A stretch of 33,943 bases of DNA, from contig NZ_VITR01000029.1 in the NCBI RefSeq assembly GCF_007827955.1, forward strand, positions 1 to 33,943, given 5' to 3'. Positions 33,925 through 33,943 of this stretch are shown one piece after another (position 1 is the stretch's first letter; each line of letters starts with the position of its first letter). The stretch is from Nitrospirillum pindoramense. GTDB lineage: Bacteria > Pseudomonadota > Alphaproteobacteria > Azospirillales > Azospirillaceae. The notes beneath the pieces were generated by a model. The model was given only the letters and a program-made list of their open reading frames with translations, ran no database searches and was not told the origin of the DNA. The translations under genes and the position numbers were made by a program.

Positions 33925-33943
33925 GAGGCCGTGTGAGGCCGGT

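Overview
The window is a GC-rich bacterial chromosome segment, most likely from an alphaproteobacterium. A Rhodospirillales/Azospirillaceae-like relative fits best, but the genus is inference. The evidence is the high GC3 of the core genes, a five-step (HutF/HutG) histidine-utilisation locus, a TPR-sulfotransferase paired with a TonB-dependent receptor, and very large autotransporters. No species can be named from the sequence alone.

Region 1 (1-432): the last 45 codons of an autotransporter beta-barrel, then scar DNA in which the 3' end of an IS3-type transposase abuts a fragment of a short-chain dehydrogenase. Region 2 (433-16319): the hut locus. A histidine ammonia-lyase homologue (minus strand) is divergent from a TPR-sulfotransferase and a TonB-dependent receptor. 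hutC-hutF (minus) are divergent from hutI-hutG-hutU-hutD and a polar amino-acid ABC importer, most of which are joined by ATGA start/stop overlaps. Near-identical TGTATAGACA sites lie in both divergent intergenic regions and are the likely HutC operators. They suggest that the TonB receptor and sulfotransferase belong to the same regulon: outer-membrane uptake, inner-membrane import, then histidine/urocanate to glutamate plus formate. The ammonia-lyase homologue has lost the Ala-Ser-Gly triad that forms the MIO cofactor, so another enzyme may do the first step.

Region 3 (about 16320-26900): an accessory surface module on the minus strand. In transcription order it holds a truncated, AT-rich LuxR-type regulator, a CsgG-like lipoprotein, a Sel1-repeat lipoprotein, a 2249-residue autotransporter with seven 38-residue tandem repeats, and an AT-rich protein made of four tandem helix-turn-helix repeats. 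The two AT-rich genes at the ends contrast sharply with the GC-rich genes between them, which suggests transfer.

Region 4 (about 26900-33924): a mobile-element-flanked candidate conflict/defence region next to tRNA-Glu(CUC). It holds a SLOG-type nucleotide-binding protein, an overlapping fusion that reads as CRP/FNR - TPR-S - SLOG-like - degenerate cyclase-like, and a convergent TIR - transmembrane - helical repeat protein. It is bordered by an ISL3 transposase remnant and a truncated tyrosine integrase that starts just beyond the tRNA 3' end. The SLOG/CRP-fusion/TIR group is the best candidate for an undescribed nucleotide-signalling system in this window.
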